From: Roseateles_B flavus
Lineage (GTDB): Bacteria; Pseudomonadota; Gammaproteobacteria; Burkholderiales; Burkholderiaceae_C
Reading direction: 5' to 3'
Length of the DNA stretch: 64,000 nt
NCBI RefSeq assembly: GCF_039872765.1
Contig: NZ_JBDPZC010000013.1
Coordinates: 1-64,000 of the forward strand
Numbering within the stretch: the stretch's first letter is position 1; every line of letters starts with the position of its first letter. Both the position numbers and the translations under genes were made by a program. The notes below the pieces were generated by a model. The model ran no database searches. It was not told the origin of the DNA and saw only the letters and a program-made list of their open reading frames with translations. This document shows positions 17,136 to 25,357 of the stretch, piece after piece.

Positions 17136-18224
17136 ATGCCCGACCATCCGGCCCTCGCCTCCGCGGAGTCCCACCCGCTGCAACGCCTGCCTGGCGCCGC
17201 CCACGCCCGCGTGGTGGGGGCCTACGCACGCACCGCGGTGGAGACGGCCCAGTCGCTGGGCGTGAACCTGACCGCCCTCGCCCAGGCCTGCGACTGGCCG
17301 GCCCTCGCGACCCAACCCCTGCAGCTGCCCGAGGCGCTGCCCGTGGACCGCTACATCGCCTTCCTGCACGAGGCCGCGCGCCAGCTGGGCCACCGCCGCT
17401 TCGGCCTGGAGGTGGGGCGGCGCATGCAGCTCTCGACCTTTGCCAGCTACGGCCTGGTGCTGTGCGCCTGCCCGGACGTGCGCGCCGCCCTGCTGCAGAC
17501 CCAGCGCTTCGAGGGCCTGGCCCATGACCTGGGCCGCAGCGAGCTGAGCGTGGAGGGCGACACGGCCGTCTACCGCTGGCACAGCCCCTGGCTGGACCGC
17601 CCCGGCGCTGACCAGCTCGTGGAGAGCGTCATGATGGGCATCTACAGCTTCGGCCACTGGCTGGTGGGCCGCCAGCTGCCCCTGAGCCAGCTGCGCTTCG
17701 CCCATGTGCCTGCCGAGGCGGACACGGCCGCGTGGTACGGCCAGCTGCTGGGCGTGCCGGTCGAGTTCGGCGCCGCGGTCACCGAGGCCCGCTTCCCCGC
17801 CGCCCTGCTGGACCTGCCGCTGGCCAATGCCGATGCCAGCATGTTCCCCGCCCTCACCCAGGCCGCCGAGGCGCGGCTCTCGGCCCGCCTGCGCGAGACC
17901 CAGGAGCCCGCCCTGGTCCAGGCCCTGCGCCAGGACATCGCCGCCCAGCTGATGCAGGGTCGCGCCACCCTGGCCTTGCTGGCCGAGAGCCGCCAGCTCT
18001 CCGCGCGCAGCCTGCAGCGGCGCCTGGCGGAATCGGGCCACAGCTTCAGCCAGCTGCTGGACGAGGTCCGCAAGGAGCTGGCCCAGCGCTACCTGCGCCA
18101 GCCCGAGCTCTCTCTGACCGACGTCGCCTTCCTGCTGGGCTTCAGCGAGCAGAGCAATTTCAACCACGCCTTCAAGCTGTGGTTCGGCGCCTCGCCCGCG
18201 GCCTGGCGGGCGCAGCAGCGCTGA
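17136..18224 (+). CDS. AraC-family regulator with arabinose-binding-type sensor domain
   Basis: 362 residues. The N-terminal two-thirds resembles the AraC 'arabinose-binding' (PF12625-type) sensor common in OruR-like regulators. The C-terminus has two helix-turn-helix motifs, the second around LTDVAFLLGFSEQSNFNHAFKLWFG, the conserved AraC signature. It lies 47 bases behind the kinase gene in the same direction, so it probably controls this cluster in response to its substrate. The start at 17136 is preferred over in-frame upstream codons that lie in the kinase gene. Confidence 0.9.
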   Translation: MPDHPALASAESHPLQRLPGAAHARVVGAYARTAVETAQSLGVNLTALAQACDWPALATQPLQLPEALPVDRYIAFLHEAARQLGHRRFGLEVGRRMQLSTFASYGLVLCACPDVRAALLQTQRFEGLAHDLGRSELSVEGDTAVYRWHSPWLDRPGADQLVESVMMGIYSFGHWLVGRQLPLSQLRFAHVPAEADTAAWYGQLLGVPVEFGAAVTEARFPAALLDLPLANADASMFPALTQAAEARLSARLRETQEPALVQALRQDIAAQLMQGRATLALLAESRQLSARSLQRRLAESGHSFSQLLDEVRKELAQRYLRQPELSLTDVAFLLGFSEQSNFNHAFKLWFGASPAAWRAQQR

Positions 18225-18233
18225 AGCGCCGGC

Positions 18234-19067
18234 TCACTCCCGCGACGTTCGCAGCCAGCCGGGGGCCGGGTCCCCGGGCACGTGGATGCGCACCTTGATG
18301 TGCTTGAGCTGGGCCACCAGGGTGAAGCTCATCAGGACCAGCAGGCTCCAGGCGCTCCACTTGCTCACATGCACCGTGGCCCAGGCGCCCAGCTGGTTGG
18401 GGTAGCGCCACAGGCCCAGGAAAGTGCCCAGGTTCTCGGCCAGCCAGATGAAGAAGCCGATCAGCACGAGCGCCAGCGGCAGCGGCATGCGCAGGTCGCG
18501 CTGCCAGGGGCGGAAGACCACGGTCGAGCGCGCATAGAGGCCCAGCGCGCCGGCCGCAAGGTACCAGCGCCAGTCACCGATGAAGTGCTGGGTGAAGAAG
18601 TTCAGGTACAGCGCGCCCGCCATCGTGCCGGCCATCCAGTAGGGCGGGTGGTGCAGGATGCGCAGGTCGAAGAGCCGCCAGGCCTGGATGAGGTAGCTGC
18701 CCACCGCGGCATACATGAAGCCGGAGAACAGGGGCACGCCGAAGAGCTTGGTGTAGGCCGCTTCCGGATAGCTCCAGGACCCGATGGCCGAGGAGGTCTT
18801 GAACAGCTCCAGCGCCAGGCCCAGCAGGTGGAAGGCCGCGATGGCCTTGATCTCGTCCAGCGTCTCCAGGCCCAGGCGCCACAGGATCCATTGCAGGCCC
18901 AGGGCGATGAGCAGCAGCAGGTCGTAGCGCGGCATGCCCAGCACGCCGCCACGGGGCACCAGGAAGACGGCGAGGAAGAAGAGCCCGGCGAAGACACAGG
19001 CCTGGGCTTCCTTGCGGGTGAAGTGCCAGAGCTCCAGGACCGGCACGCGCCAGCCTTCAGCGCTCAT
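18234..19067 (-). CDS. DUF817-family integral membrane protein
   Basis: 277 residues with about seven hydrophobic helices and the conserved-looking segments FGVPLFSGFMYAAVGSY and WMAGTMAGALYLNFFTQH of DUF817. It is an inner-membrane protein of unknown function. Its start overlaps the stop of the upstream gene by 11 bases, so the two are probably expressed together. Confidence 0.82.
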   Translation of the reverse strand: MSAEGWRVPVLELWHFTRKEAQACVFAGLFFLAVFLVPRGGVLGMPRYDLLLLIALGLQWILWRLGLETLDEIKAIAAFHLLGLALELFKTSSAIGSWSYPEAAYTKLFGVPLFSGFMYAAVGSYLIQAWRLFDLRILHHPPYWMAGTMAGALYLNFFTQHFIGDWRWYLAAGALGLYARSTVVFRPWQRDLRMPLPLALVLIGFFIWLAENLGTFLGLWRYPNQLGAWATVHVSKWSAWSLLVLMSFTLVAQLKHIKVRIHVPGDPAPGWLRTSRE

Positions 19068-19536
19068 CCGTGCGTGACTCCAGGCCCTTGATCTTCACCC
19101 CCAGGAGGGAGCGCACCAGCTTGAGCTCGTCCTGCGCCTGGATGTGCATCTCCGGCAGGTTGGGCGCGGTCAGGGTGATGTTGGCGGTGTAGCGCAGCTT
19201 CGCCTCGGTCCAGGGGAAGCCGCCGCGCTGGACGGAGAAATCGGCAAACTCGGTGTGCACCGAAGCGCCCAGCAGCACGTAGGCGGCCGACGCGTGGCGG
19301 TAGTAGTCGCAGAGCTCCGCCTTGCCGCCCTCGACTTCCCAATGGCCCTTGCGCTGCTCCGCCCACAGCGTGACCTCGACGTCGTCGGTGTAGGCATCAC
19401 AGGCGGTGGAGTCACCGGCATAGATCTGCATCTGGTGACGCATGACCCAGGGAATCAGCCGGGACTGCGCAAACAGCTGCTGGCCATGCACGAACCAGGC
19501 CGCGAGCAGGAACAGCGGCCAAAACAGTTTCTTCAA
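19057..19536 (-). CDS. Secreted or membrane-anchored hypothetical protein, TTG start
   Basis: 159 residues. I do not recognise the family. The TTG at 19536 is chosen because a perfect AGGAGG sits six bases upstream and the protein then begins with a good signal sequence, LKKLFWPLFLLAAWFVHGQQ. The mature part is polar, with Cys pairs (ACDAYTDD, ELCDYY) and predicted β-strands such as TANITLTAPN. It is coupled by overlap to the DUF817 gene, so it may be an accessory of that membrane protein. Confidence 0.62.
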   Translation of the reverse strand: MKKLFWPLFLLAAWFVHGQQLFAQSRLIPWVMRHQMQIYAGDSTACDAYTDDVEVTLWAEQRKGHWEVEGGKAELCDYYRHASAAYVLLGASVHTEFADFSVQRGGFPWTEAKLRYTANITLTAPNLPEMHIQAQDELKLVRSLLGVKIKGLESRTDER

Positions 19537-19679
19537 GGGGACCCTCCTCAGGCAATCCGGGGCATGTGCTGTGGATGGCGAGGCCTGCCCATGCCATGGC
19601 GGCCACGCTGCGGCCGGCATGGTAGCGGGTCTGTCGCCCGATGGGCTGGGCAGCGCTCCCCAGCAGGCAGGCGGGGGGT

Positions 19680-19721
19680 CTCAAGCCTCAAGCCTCAAGC
19701 CTCAGGCCTCAGGACTCAGGC
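19680..19721. repeat. Short tandem heptamer repeat
   Basis: Five to six copies of a degenerate heptamer (cctcaag, changing to cctcagg) run through the stop region and 3' flank of the CWC gene. It is a simple slipped-strand repeat with no evident function. Confidence 0.6.
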
Positions 19722-19936
19722 AAGGGCAGCGGCGCCAGCCCCTGCGCGCAGCGCGGGCACAGGCAGGCCTGCATGCGCAGCTCGGGCGGCACGCGTGCCA
19801 GGGCCTCAGGGCTGATGGGCGCGGTGCGGCACCAGCAGTCGCCTTCGAAGCTGCCCGTGCGGGCCGGCGTGCACTCGTTGCTGCCGCCGCACAGGGGGCA
19901 GCGGGCGTTGGGCAGGGGCATCGGGGCTGAGCTCAT
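19709..19936 (-). CDS. Cysteine-rich CWC family protein
   Basis: 75 residues. Cysteine pairs CPLCGGSNEC, then DCWC, then CLCPRC give the CWC pattern, probably one or two zinc sites. The function of the family is unknown. The start at 19936 overlaps the stop of the GFA gene upstream (ATGA), so the pair is translationally coupled. An in-frame ATG at 19948 is also possible. Confidence 0.78.
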   Translation of the reverse strand: MSSAPMPLPNARCPLCGGSNECTPARTGSFEGDCWCRTAPISPEALARVPPELRMQACLCPRCAQGLAPLPLPES

Positions 19937-20340
19937 AGCGGGATCCATCGTGTGGCGCGGCGGCGCAGGCGCTCGTCCAGGGCCTCGCCGTCGAAGCTCA
20001 CCTCCGCGCGCTGCAGCAGGGCGGGGTCGACACCATCAAAGGCGTTGACGCTGACCACGGCATAGCGGCGCCCCTCGATCTCGCTGACCACCCAGGGCGC
20101 GACGCCGCAGCGCGTGCAGAGGTGGAAGTCCGCCGTGCGGGTCTCGAAGGCATAGAGGGTCAGGTCTTGCGGGTGTTGGACCTGCAGGTCCAGCTGCGCG
20201 CCCGGATGGGCCGTCCACACCCCGCCGTGCTTGCGGCAGAAGCTGCAGCCGCAGGCGCGCGCGGGGATGGGCAGGGCCTCGTCGGGCCACTTCAGGCGAA
20301 AGCGCAGGTTCTGGCAATGGCAGCTGCCGTGGATCAGCAT
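19933..20340 (-). CDS. GFA-family (glutathione-dependent formaldehyde-activating-like) protein
   Basis: 135 residues. GSCHCQNLRF at the N-terminus, CGCSFCRKHGG and CTRCG further on supply the zinc cysteines of the GFA/CENP-V fold. Most members are not proven formaldehyde enzymes, so activity is left open. Start MLIHGSCHCQ is placed by family alignment. It precedes the CWC gene with a 4-bp overlap. Confidence 0.83.
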   Translation of the reverse strand: MLIHGSCHCQNLRFRLKWPDEALPIPARACGCSFCRKHGGVWTAHPGAQLDLQVQHPQDLTLYAFETRTADFHLCTRCGVAPWVVSEIEGRRYAVVSVNAFDGVDPALLQRAEVSFDGEALDERLRRRATRWIPL

Positions 20341-20366
20341 GGCGAGGGCACTCCTGCAGTCGGGCG

Positions 20367-20903
20367 TCAGGGCTTGGACGGGGAGGACATCGGCAGCGGC
20401 GTGCGCCGCGGCTGGGGCCGGCCCGGGCATTGGTCGAAGCCGACCTCGGCCTCGTACTGGGCCTCCAGACGGTCGGCCTCGGCGGCCTCCGCCGGATCCA
20501 GGGGACGATAGTAGCGCCCGTAGGCCCAGCCGTAGCCCCAGCGGAAGCCGGTGGGCCACAGGGCGCTGCCACCCATGCGCACGCCTTGGAACATCGTCGC
20601 GGCACGGGCAGGGTCGTCCGTGCGCTCATGCACGCAGGCGCGCAGGGCCTCGTCGGCCTTCAGGCGTTCGGCCTCGGTGCCGCCGCGCCAGTAGGCCCGG
20701 TCATGGGCCACGCAGCAGGCGCACCAGTCCTTGCCCGTGCTCGCGGAGCGGTCGGGGTAGAGGCTGCAGCCGTCGGTGGTGAAGGGGCGCAGGGTGTTCG
20801 GCGAGGCGCAGCCGGCCAGGAGGGCCGCCAGCAGCAGCAGCAGCAGCAGCAGCAGTGCAGAAGCGGGGCGCACAGAGGTCACATGTCGAGGAGAGGCCAT
20901 CAT
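20367..20903 (-). CDS. Lipoprotein with phospholipase A2-like CC-x2-HD motif
   Basis: 178 residues. A lipoprotein signal with a run of nine leucines ends at a lipobox (LLAGCAS). The mature region has DGCSLYPD and then WCACCVAHDRAYW, which resembles the Ca-loop and CCxxHD active site of secreted phospholipase A2. The remainder is Tyr/Trp-rich and uncharacterised. The Leu run is encoded by a CTG/CAG trinucleotide repeat near 20830-20858, prone to slippage. The motif match is clear, but enzyme activity is inference. Confidence 0.62.
   Translation of the reverse strand: MMASPRHVTSVRPASALLLLLLLLLAALLAGCASPNTLRPFTTDGCSLYPDRSASTGKDWCACCVAHDRAYWRGGTEAERLKADEALRACVHERTDDPARAATMFQGVRMGGSALWPTGFRWGYGWAYGRYYRPLDPAEAAEADRLEAQYEAEVGFDQCPGRPQPRRTPLPMSSPSKP
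20830..20858. repeat. CAG/CTG trinucleotide repeat in a signal peptide
   Basis: About nine uninterrupted CAG units (plus strand) encode the polyleucine core of the lipoprotein signal at 20367-20903. Unit-number changes would stay in frame and only lengthen or shorten the hydrophobic core. Confidence 0.8.
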
Positions 20904-21134
20904 TCTTGTCTGAGCTTCATGGCGACCATGCGGCGGACGGCCGCGCGGGGTGCCGATCATTGGAGTGGCTCATGCCCGGCTCCTGCGCCCATCAACAACC
21001 TTCATCATCAGCGCCATAACCTTGCACAACGAAGCCATGAAGCGCGGGCCGCAGACCCGGCCAGCCGTCCGCACAGCCCCAGCCTATCCGGCCCGGCAAG
21101 GCGAATGCCGCCGTGAAGGTCTGCAAGGGCCGCA

Positions 21135-21671
21135 TCAGAAGCTGGACCCCGGCTGCTGCAGGAAGGCCAGCTCCTCTGGCGTCGATGGGCGCCCGAGGAT
21201 GGCATTGCGATGCGGGTAGCGGCCGAAGCGGTCGATGATGGCCTTGTGGCGCCGCTCGAAGTCGAGATTGCTTTCGGGCGCCCATTGCTCGAAGAGGCGC
21301 TCGGCGGTCTCATGGATCCGGCGCGACTCGCTGTGCATGAAGGGCATCAGCAGGAAGTTGCGCTCGTCCGGCGACAGCGCATGAAGCGCGCCCGCAGCCA
21401 CCGCCTCCTGCGACAGCGCCAGGGCCAGCGGGTCCTGGGCGAAGGCGCGCGGCGTGCCGCGGAAGACGTTGCGCGAGAACTGGTCCAGCACGATCACCTC
21501 GGCGAGGCGCCCCTGCGCCGTGCTGCGCCAGTCCTGCAGCTCCGCCTGCGCGGCCCGCTCCAGCAGAGGCAGGAAGCGCTCGCGCAGCTGCGCATCGAAG
21601 GCGGGGTCGACGGCCCACCACTGGCGGGGTTCGATCTCGTGGAACCAGAAATCCAGAATCTGCTGTGGCAT
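21135..21671 (-). CDS. DUF924-family protein
   Basis: 178 residues beginning with ILDFWF and containing LDQFSRNVFRGTP and MPFMHSES, the signatures of DUF924, an α-helical TPR-like family. It is cytoplasmic and of unknown function. It is last in a run of minus-strand genes from 22913 and may share their transcript; the gap to the previous gene is 56 bases. Confidence 0.88.
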   Translation of the reverse strand: MPQQILDFWFHEIEPRQWWAVDPAFDAQLRERFLPLLERAAQAELQDWRSTAQGRLAEVIVLDQFSRNVFRGTPRAFAQDPLALALSQEAVAAGALHALSPDERNFLLMPFMHSESRRIHETAERLFEQWAPESNLDFERRHKAIIDRFGRYPHRNAILGRPSTPEELAFLQQPGSSF

Positions 21672-21727
21672 GTGAGTTCCTGTGAGAGGCGCGACGGTTG
21701 GGGCACGGCCCTGCGGCGGTCCGGCCG

Positions 21728-22204
21728 TCAGTGGCGGGTGTCGAGCAAGGCCAGCAGGACACTCACCCCGCTCGCCAAGGCGGTGAGGGCCAGCAGCACG
21801 GCGACAGCAATCAGGACCGGCTCCACCCACCCCCTGCGCGGATAGCCCCGCCCGAAACGTGCCAGCACGCGGGTGGTCTGCGCCTTGCCCGAACCGTAGT
21901 ACCAGGCCACCAGCAGCGTCACGCTGGTCAGATTGCACAGCAGCTCCATGCCTCGGTTCCCCACCGCGAACAGGCTCACCAGCATCAGCAGGCCTATCGC
22001 CACGGCCATGCCCACGGCCCACTGGCGGGACTGCGCGGCCCGGGCGTGCTCGCCCATCGCCTCCCAGTTCTTCATGTGCAGGAGGGCACCGAAGACGGGG
22101 CTGAAGAACAGGCTCCAGGCGGCCGCGGCGTTGGGGTTCCAGAGCCTGGGCGGGCGGGCGGGCGTGGGCGCGGCGCCTTGCTGGGTCGATGGTGTTGCAT
22201 CCAT
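21728..22204 (-). CDS. Hypothetical inner-membrane protein
   Basis: 158 residues with a Pro/Ala-rich cytosolic N-terminus, then RLWNPNAAAAWSLFFSPVFGA and three to four hydrophobic helices. The WNPxAAAxWSLxFxPxFG opening recurs in small proteobacterial membrane proteins, but I cannot name the family. It lies 23 bases after the next membrane gene. Confidence 0.68.
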   Translation of the reverse strand: MDATPSTQQGAAPTPARPPRLWNPNAAAAWSLFFSPVFGALLHMKNWEAMGEHARAAQSRQWAVGMAVAIGLLMLVSLFAVGNRGMELLCNLTSVTLLVAWYYGSGKAQTTRVLARFGRGYPRRGWVEPVLIAVAVLLALTALASGVSVLLALLDTRH

Positions 22205-22227
22205 TTGCTTCTCCCTCTTGCTTGTCT

Positions 22228-22560
22228 TCAGGGGGCCGGCGGGGCCGCCTCGGTGGAGGGGCTGCGTCGGCGCAGCCGCTGCCAGCCCACGCCTGCCAGC
22301 ATGGCCAGGGGCAGCACGATGGGCGCCAGGAACCAGACGGCCAGCACGGCGCAATAGAAGCCGGCCTCGAAGCCTGGCCTGGCGGAGCCGTGCAGGAAGG
22401 TGAAGCCGAACAGGAAGCCGTAGACGAAGGGCAGCAGCAGGACCAGCACGACGCCGGCGGCCAGGCCGCCCATCGCTGCACGGCGGTAGCGCGAATGCCA
22501 GAGCCGCCAGCCCAGCCAGGCCAGGCCCGCAAGCAGGAGCGCCATCAGCAGGAGATACAT
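22228..22560 (-). CDS. Small hydrophobic membrane protein
   Basis: 110 residues, with four likely transmembrane helices and an Arg-rich loop (RLWHSRYRRA). No family is recognised. The ATG overlaps the stop of the YbjQ-like gene by one base, so it is coupled to it. Confidence 0.62.
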   Translation of the reverse strand: MYLLLMALLLAGLAWLGWRLWHSRYRRAAMGGLAAGVVLVLLLPFVYGFLFGFTFLHGSARPGFEAGFYCAVLAVWFLAPIVLPLAMLAGVGWQRLRRRSPSTEAAPPAP

Positions 22561-22913
22561 CAGCCGCCGGCCCCCGATGGTGTGGGCACCATGCGCTCGG
22601 CCACCACCGCGGTGCCGCAGGCCGTGACCATCAGCAGACCGCCTTGCGGCCCCACGGTCTCGTGGTCCAGCTTCACGCCGACGACGGCATTGCCGCCCAG
22701 TTCCATGGCCTGGGTCTGCATCTGCCGCAGGGCCTGGCTGCGGGCCTGCGCGAGCTTGCGCTCGTAGCCTCCCGCGCGGCCGCCGTAGCGGTCCCGGAAA
22801 TCGGCCACCATGTCCTCGAACAGGTTCGTACCCAGCACCACCTCGCCGGTGACGATGCCCAGGTAGCGGGTAATGACGGCGCCATCAATGCCCGTCGTGG
22901 TGGTGGTGATCAT
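22560..22913 (-). CDS. YbjQ/UPF0145 family protein
   Basis: 117 residues, about the family's usual length. It begins MITTTTTGIDGAVITRYLGIVTGE and has GGNAVVGVKLDHETV, both conserved in YbjQ proteins, which form a pentameric fold annotated as heavy-metal-binding. Function is unclear. It is first in the run of four minus-strand genes to 21135. Confidence 0.9.
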   Translation of the reverse strand: MITTTTTGIDGAVITRYLGIVTGEVVLGTNLFEDMVADFRDRYGGRAGGYERKLAQARSQALRQMQTQAMELGGNAVVGVKLDHETVGPQGGLLMVTACGTAVVAERMVPTPSGAGG

Positions 22914-22994
22914 GCCCTGCCCTCTCCTGGCCGCTGTCTGCAGCAGCCGTCTCTTGTATGGACTGCATGGTAGCGGAAGGCCTTGCCCCGACGC

Positions 22995-23375
22995 TCAGGC
23001 GGGGCGATGCTCCGTGCCCTCGCCCCAGGTGATGAAGAGCAGGCGGCTGGGCGCGGCGACCTTGGCGGTATGCCAGCAGCCGCGCGGCACGATCACGGCG
23101 CCCCGCCCGCTGAGGCGCGTGCGCTGCAGCCCGCCGGCCTGCTCGATGAGCATCTCCACCTCGCCGTCCAGCAGGTAGACGAACTCATCGCCGCCGGGAT
23201 GGCGCTCCCAGCTGGACCAGTCCTCGTTGCAGCAGAACTCGGAGACCAGCCAGGCCCGGCCCAGCGCGTCCAGCTCCTGCGGGAGCCGGGACCAGAAGGC
23301 CGCGCCACCGGGCATGGCCTCGATGGCGCCTCCGGCCTGCAGAAGTGCGTAGAGCTGTTCAGGATCGATGGACAT
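22995..23375 (-). CDS. Cupin-domain protein
   Basis: 126 residues forming one cupin barrel. Motif 1 is HPGGDEFVYLLDGEVEM and motif 2 is VPRGCWHTAKV, so most of the metal-ligand residues (His, Glu, His) are present. It could be a small dioxygenase, isomerase or sensor; the sequence does not decide. It follows the RNA-ligase-like gene by 17 bases. Confidence 0.83.
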   Translation of the reverse strand: MSIDPEQLYALLQAGGAIEAMPGGAAFWSRLPQELDALGRAWLVSEFCCNEDWSSWERHPGGDEFVYLLDGEVEMLIEQAGGLQRTRLSGRGAVIVPRGCWHTAKVAAPSRLLFITWGEGTEHRPA

Positions 23376-23392
23376 GGGGGACGCTCCGGGGG

Positions 23393-23938
23393 TCAGGTCT
23401 TGCCTGATGGGTCTGCCGCGTCGCCAAGGCCCAGCGCCCGCTGGTGCAGGCGCCGCCAGGCCGAGGCACCGGCTTGCTCGATGAGGGTGGCGGTGGCCAG
23501 GGTGAGCCGCAGGGGCGGGGCCTTCGCGCAGGCGGCGAAGGCCGGCTCGTCGTTCCCCGCGGCGACCGGGTTGCGGGGATGGGCCAGTGTCAGGTGGGCC
23601 GGATGCACGCGCACCGACTCGTTGCGCAGCACCCAGCGGCGCAGGGCCTGGAAGCCGTCCGCGCCCGCCGTGCAGGGCCGCAGCAGGCCATGGCCCTGGA
23701 AGCGCTCGGCCGGGCCGAACACCAGGGCCAGGGCACCGAAGGGCCAGCAGTCCAGCCGCTCCTGCAGCTGCGGCCAGCCCAGCGCCTGGAGCTCGTCCTC
23801 ACGGCACAGGGTGACATGGGCCGCGATCAGGCCGGCCTGGACTGGATCGAGCCGCGCGCGCAGCGCATCGAGCGCCGGCCCCTCGGGGGGCGGGACGAAG
23901 AGCGTCAGCTGGCGGCGCACACGGGGGGCATCATTCAT
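23393..23938 (-). CDS. 2'-5' RNA ligase / 2H phosphoesterase family
   Basis: 181 residues with the two HxT motifs of the 2H superfamily: HVTL in the N-terminal half and HLTL in the C-terminal half. The opening RRQLTLFVPPP is also typical. Members such as ThpR hydrolyse or ligate 2'-5' and cyclic phosphate RNA ends. The start at 23938 places the first β-strand right after the N-terminus. A copy of the GGGTCAGGTCTTG motif spans the stop codon region. Confidence 0.86.
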   Translation of the reverse strand: MNDAPRVRRQLTLFVPPPEGPALDALRARLDPVQAGLIAAHVTLCREDELQALGWPQLQERLDCWPFGALALVFGPAERFQGHGLLRPCTAGADGFQALRRWVLRNESVRVHPAHLTLAHPRNPVAAGNDEPAFAACAKAPPLRLTLATATLIEQAGASAWRRLHQRALGLGDAADPSGKT

Positions 23939-24110
23939 GGAGATGGGGTGCTTGGCGATCGACGCAGGCGGCCCACGAAGCCGGCGGCAGCCTGTCGCGC
24001 TGGCGCGATACTGCCCGGACTCGCGGCCCGCGTCCACCAAACCCGGCCCCGCCCCGTTGAGGGCTGGGCATGCGGGCCGCCCCCATGAGCCCCAGCCCCG
24101 GAGAAAAACC

Positions 24111-25082
24111 ATGAACTACAGAAGACAGCTGCTGCAGGCCAGCCTCGCCACCGCCCTGCTGGGCCCCTTCGCCCGCCCGGCCCGGGCCGACCGCGACGAC
24201 GGCGACTACAGGATCCTGCAGGCCCGCTACGGCACGGACGATCGCAATGTGGACGTCACGCCCCGCCTGCGCGAACTGGCCCGCGAGGACCGCCGGGTGC
24301 GCATCACCAACGACCTCTTCGGTGTCGACCCCGCACCGGGCCATCGCAAGACCCTGCGCATCTTCGCCCAGGGCCCGGACGGCCGCACGCGGACCTTCGA
24401 CTACGAGGAGTTCAGCCACGTCGACGGCAACCAGTTCATCGGCTGGGGCCGCGGCAACTGGGGGCAGGACAACTGGAATGGCGGCTGGAACGGCGACCGC
24501 CGCGATCCCGAGGTGCCCCGCCGCAACGGCGACGACGGCGACTACCAGATCCTCCAGGCCCGCTACGGCACCGCCGAGCGCAATATGGACGTCACGCAGC
24601 GGCTCAAGGAGCTGGCGCGCAGAGACGCCCGCGTGCGCATCACCAACGATCTCTTCGGCGCCGATCCCGCCCCCGGTCACCGCAAGACCCTGCGCATCTA
24701 TGCCCACGGCCGCGGCGGCGACGACCGGACCTTCGAGTACGAGGAGTTCAGCCATATCGACGGCAATCAGTTCACCGGCTGGGCCGGTGGCAACTGGGGT
24801 GACAGCAACTGGCGCGGCGGCTGGCATGGCCGCGAGGAGCGCGGCAACCTGCGCATCCTGCGCGCCACCTACGGCGCCAGCGGTCGCGACTGGGACATCA
24901 CCGACCGCCTGCGCAAGCTGGTCCGCAACAGCCAGAGCCTCGAGGTCTACGTGGACAACCAGCTGGGCGGGGGCGACCCCTACCCCGGCCAGCGCAAGAT
25001 CCTCATCGTCAGCTACAGCTTCGGCAACGGCCCCGCGCAGGAAGTGCGCGTGGAGGAGCGCGACACGCTGCGCCTGCCCTGA
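24111..25082 (+). CDS. Secreted protein with three DUF3395-like repeats
   Basis: 323 residues. MNYRRQLLQASLATALLG is a Tat-like signal ending in ARA. The mature chain holds three copies of a roughly 75-100 residue domain at about 30-130, 145-245 and 250-323. Copies 1 and 2 are near-identical (YRILQARYGT / YQILQARYGT, DPAPGHRKTLRI, YEEFSH). Copy 3 is diverged and ends DTLRLP. The pattern resembles the DUF3395 domain at the C-terminus of DNAJC11. Gly/Trp/Asn-rich linkers follow copies 1 and 2. It is probably periplasmic, role unknown. Confidence 0.72.
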   Translation: MNYRRQLLQASLATALLGPFARPARADRDDGDYRILQARYGTDDRNVDVTPRLRELAREDRRVRITNDLFGVDPAPGHRKTLRIFAQGPDGRTRTFDYEEFSHVDGNQFIGWGRGNWGQDNWNGGWNGDRRDPEVPRRNGDDGDYQILQARYGTAERNMDVTQRLKELARRDARVRITNDLFGADPAPGHRKTLRIYAHGRGGDDRTFEYEEFSHIDGNQFTGWAGGNWGDSNWRGGWHGREERGNLRILRATYGASGRDWDITDRLRKLVRNSQSLEVYVDNQLGGGDPYPGQRKILIVSYSFGNGPAQEVRVEERDTLRLP

Positions 25083-25284
25083 TCTGACCCTGTGAAGGCG
25101 GTCGCCAAGGGCTGCCTTCCTGTCGGCAGCCCCGCCTGGCCAGCGCCCCTTTGGCGGCGCTGCCCTTCCCTCCCGCAGGCCGCCAGCGTGCGCCCAGGCC
25201 TCCTCCTGCGGCGAGCCGGTGCCAGGCGGGCGTCTCCCGTGACGGCTTTCACGCGGACACCGGCCCGGCGCTGCCCCCCTTTGC

Positions 25285-25313
25285 TTGACAACTGACCGCC
25301 GGTCATTTCAAAT
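25285..25313 (+). promoter_or_regulatory. σ70-type promoter of the SDR-TetR operon
   Basis: A perfect -35 TTGACA (25285-25290) is followed after exactly 17 bases by TCAAAT (25308-25313, four of six matches to TATAAT). Operator 1 fills the spacer, so a bound repressor would block polymerase. Confidence 0.72.
25293..25305. promoter_or_regulatory. TetR-type operator 1
   Basis: TGACCGCCGGTCA is an inverted repeat TGACC-N3-GGTCA lying between the -35 and -10 elements. Confidence 0.78.
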
Positions 25314-25325
25314 TCATCCATCAAC

Positions 25326-25338
25326 TGACCATTGGTCA
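25326..25338. promoter_or_regulatory. TetR-type operator 2
   Basis: TGACCATTGGTCA has the same half-sites as operator 1 and its centre is 33 bp away, just upstream of the coding start. The TetR gene at 26855, last in this operon, is the obvious candidate binder. Confidence 0.78.
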
Positions 25339-25357
25339 TTTACAGATGGAGCAAGCA

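Noticed and set aside
18234..23938. A genomic island made of many small genes.
   Set aside because: Base composition and codon use match the rest of the window, and there is no integrase, tRNA or flanking repeat.
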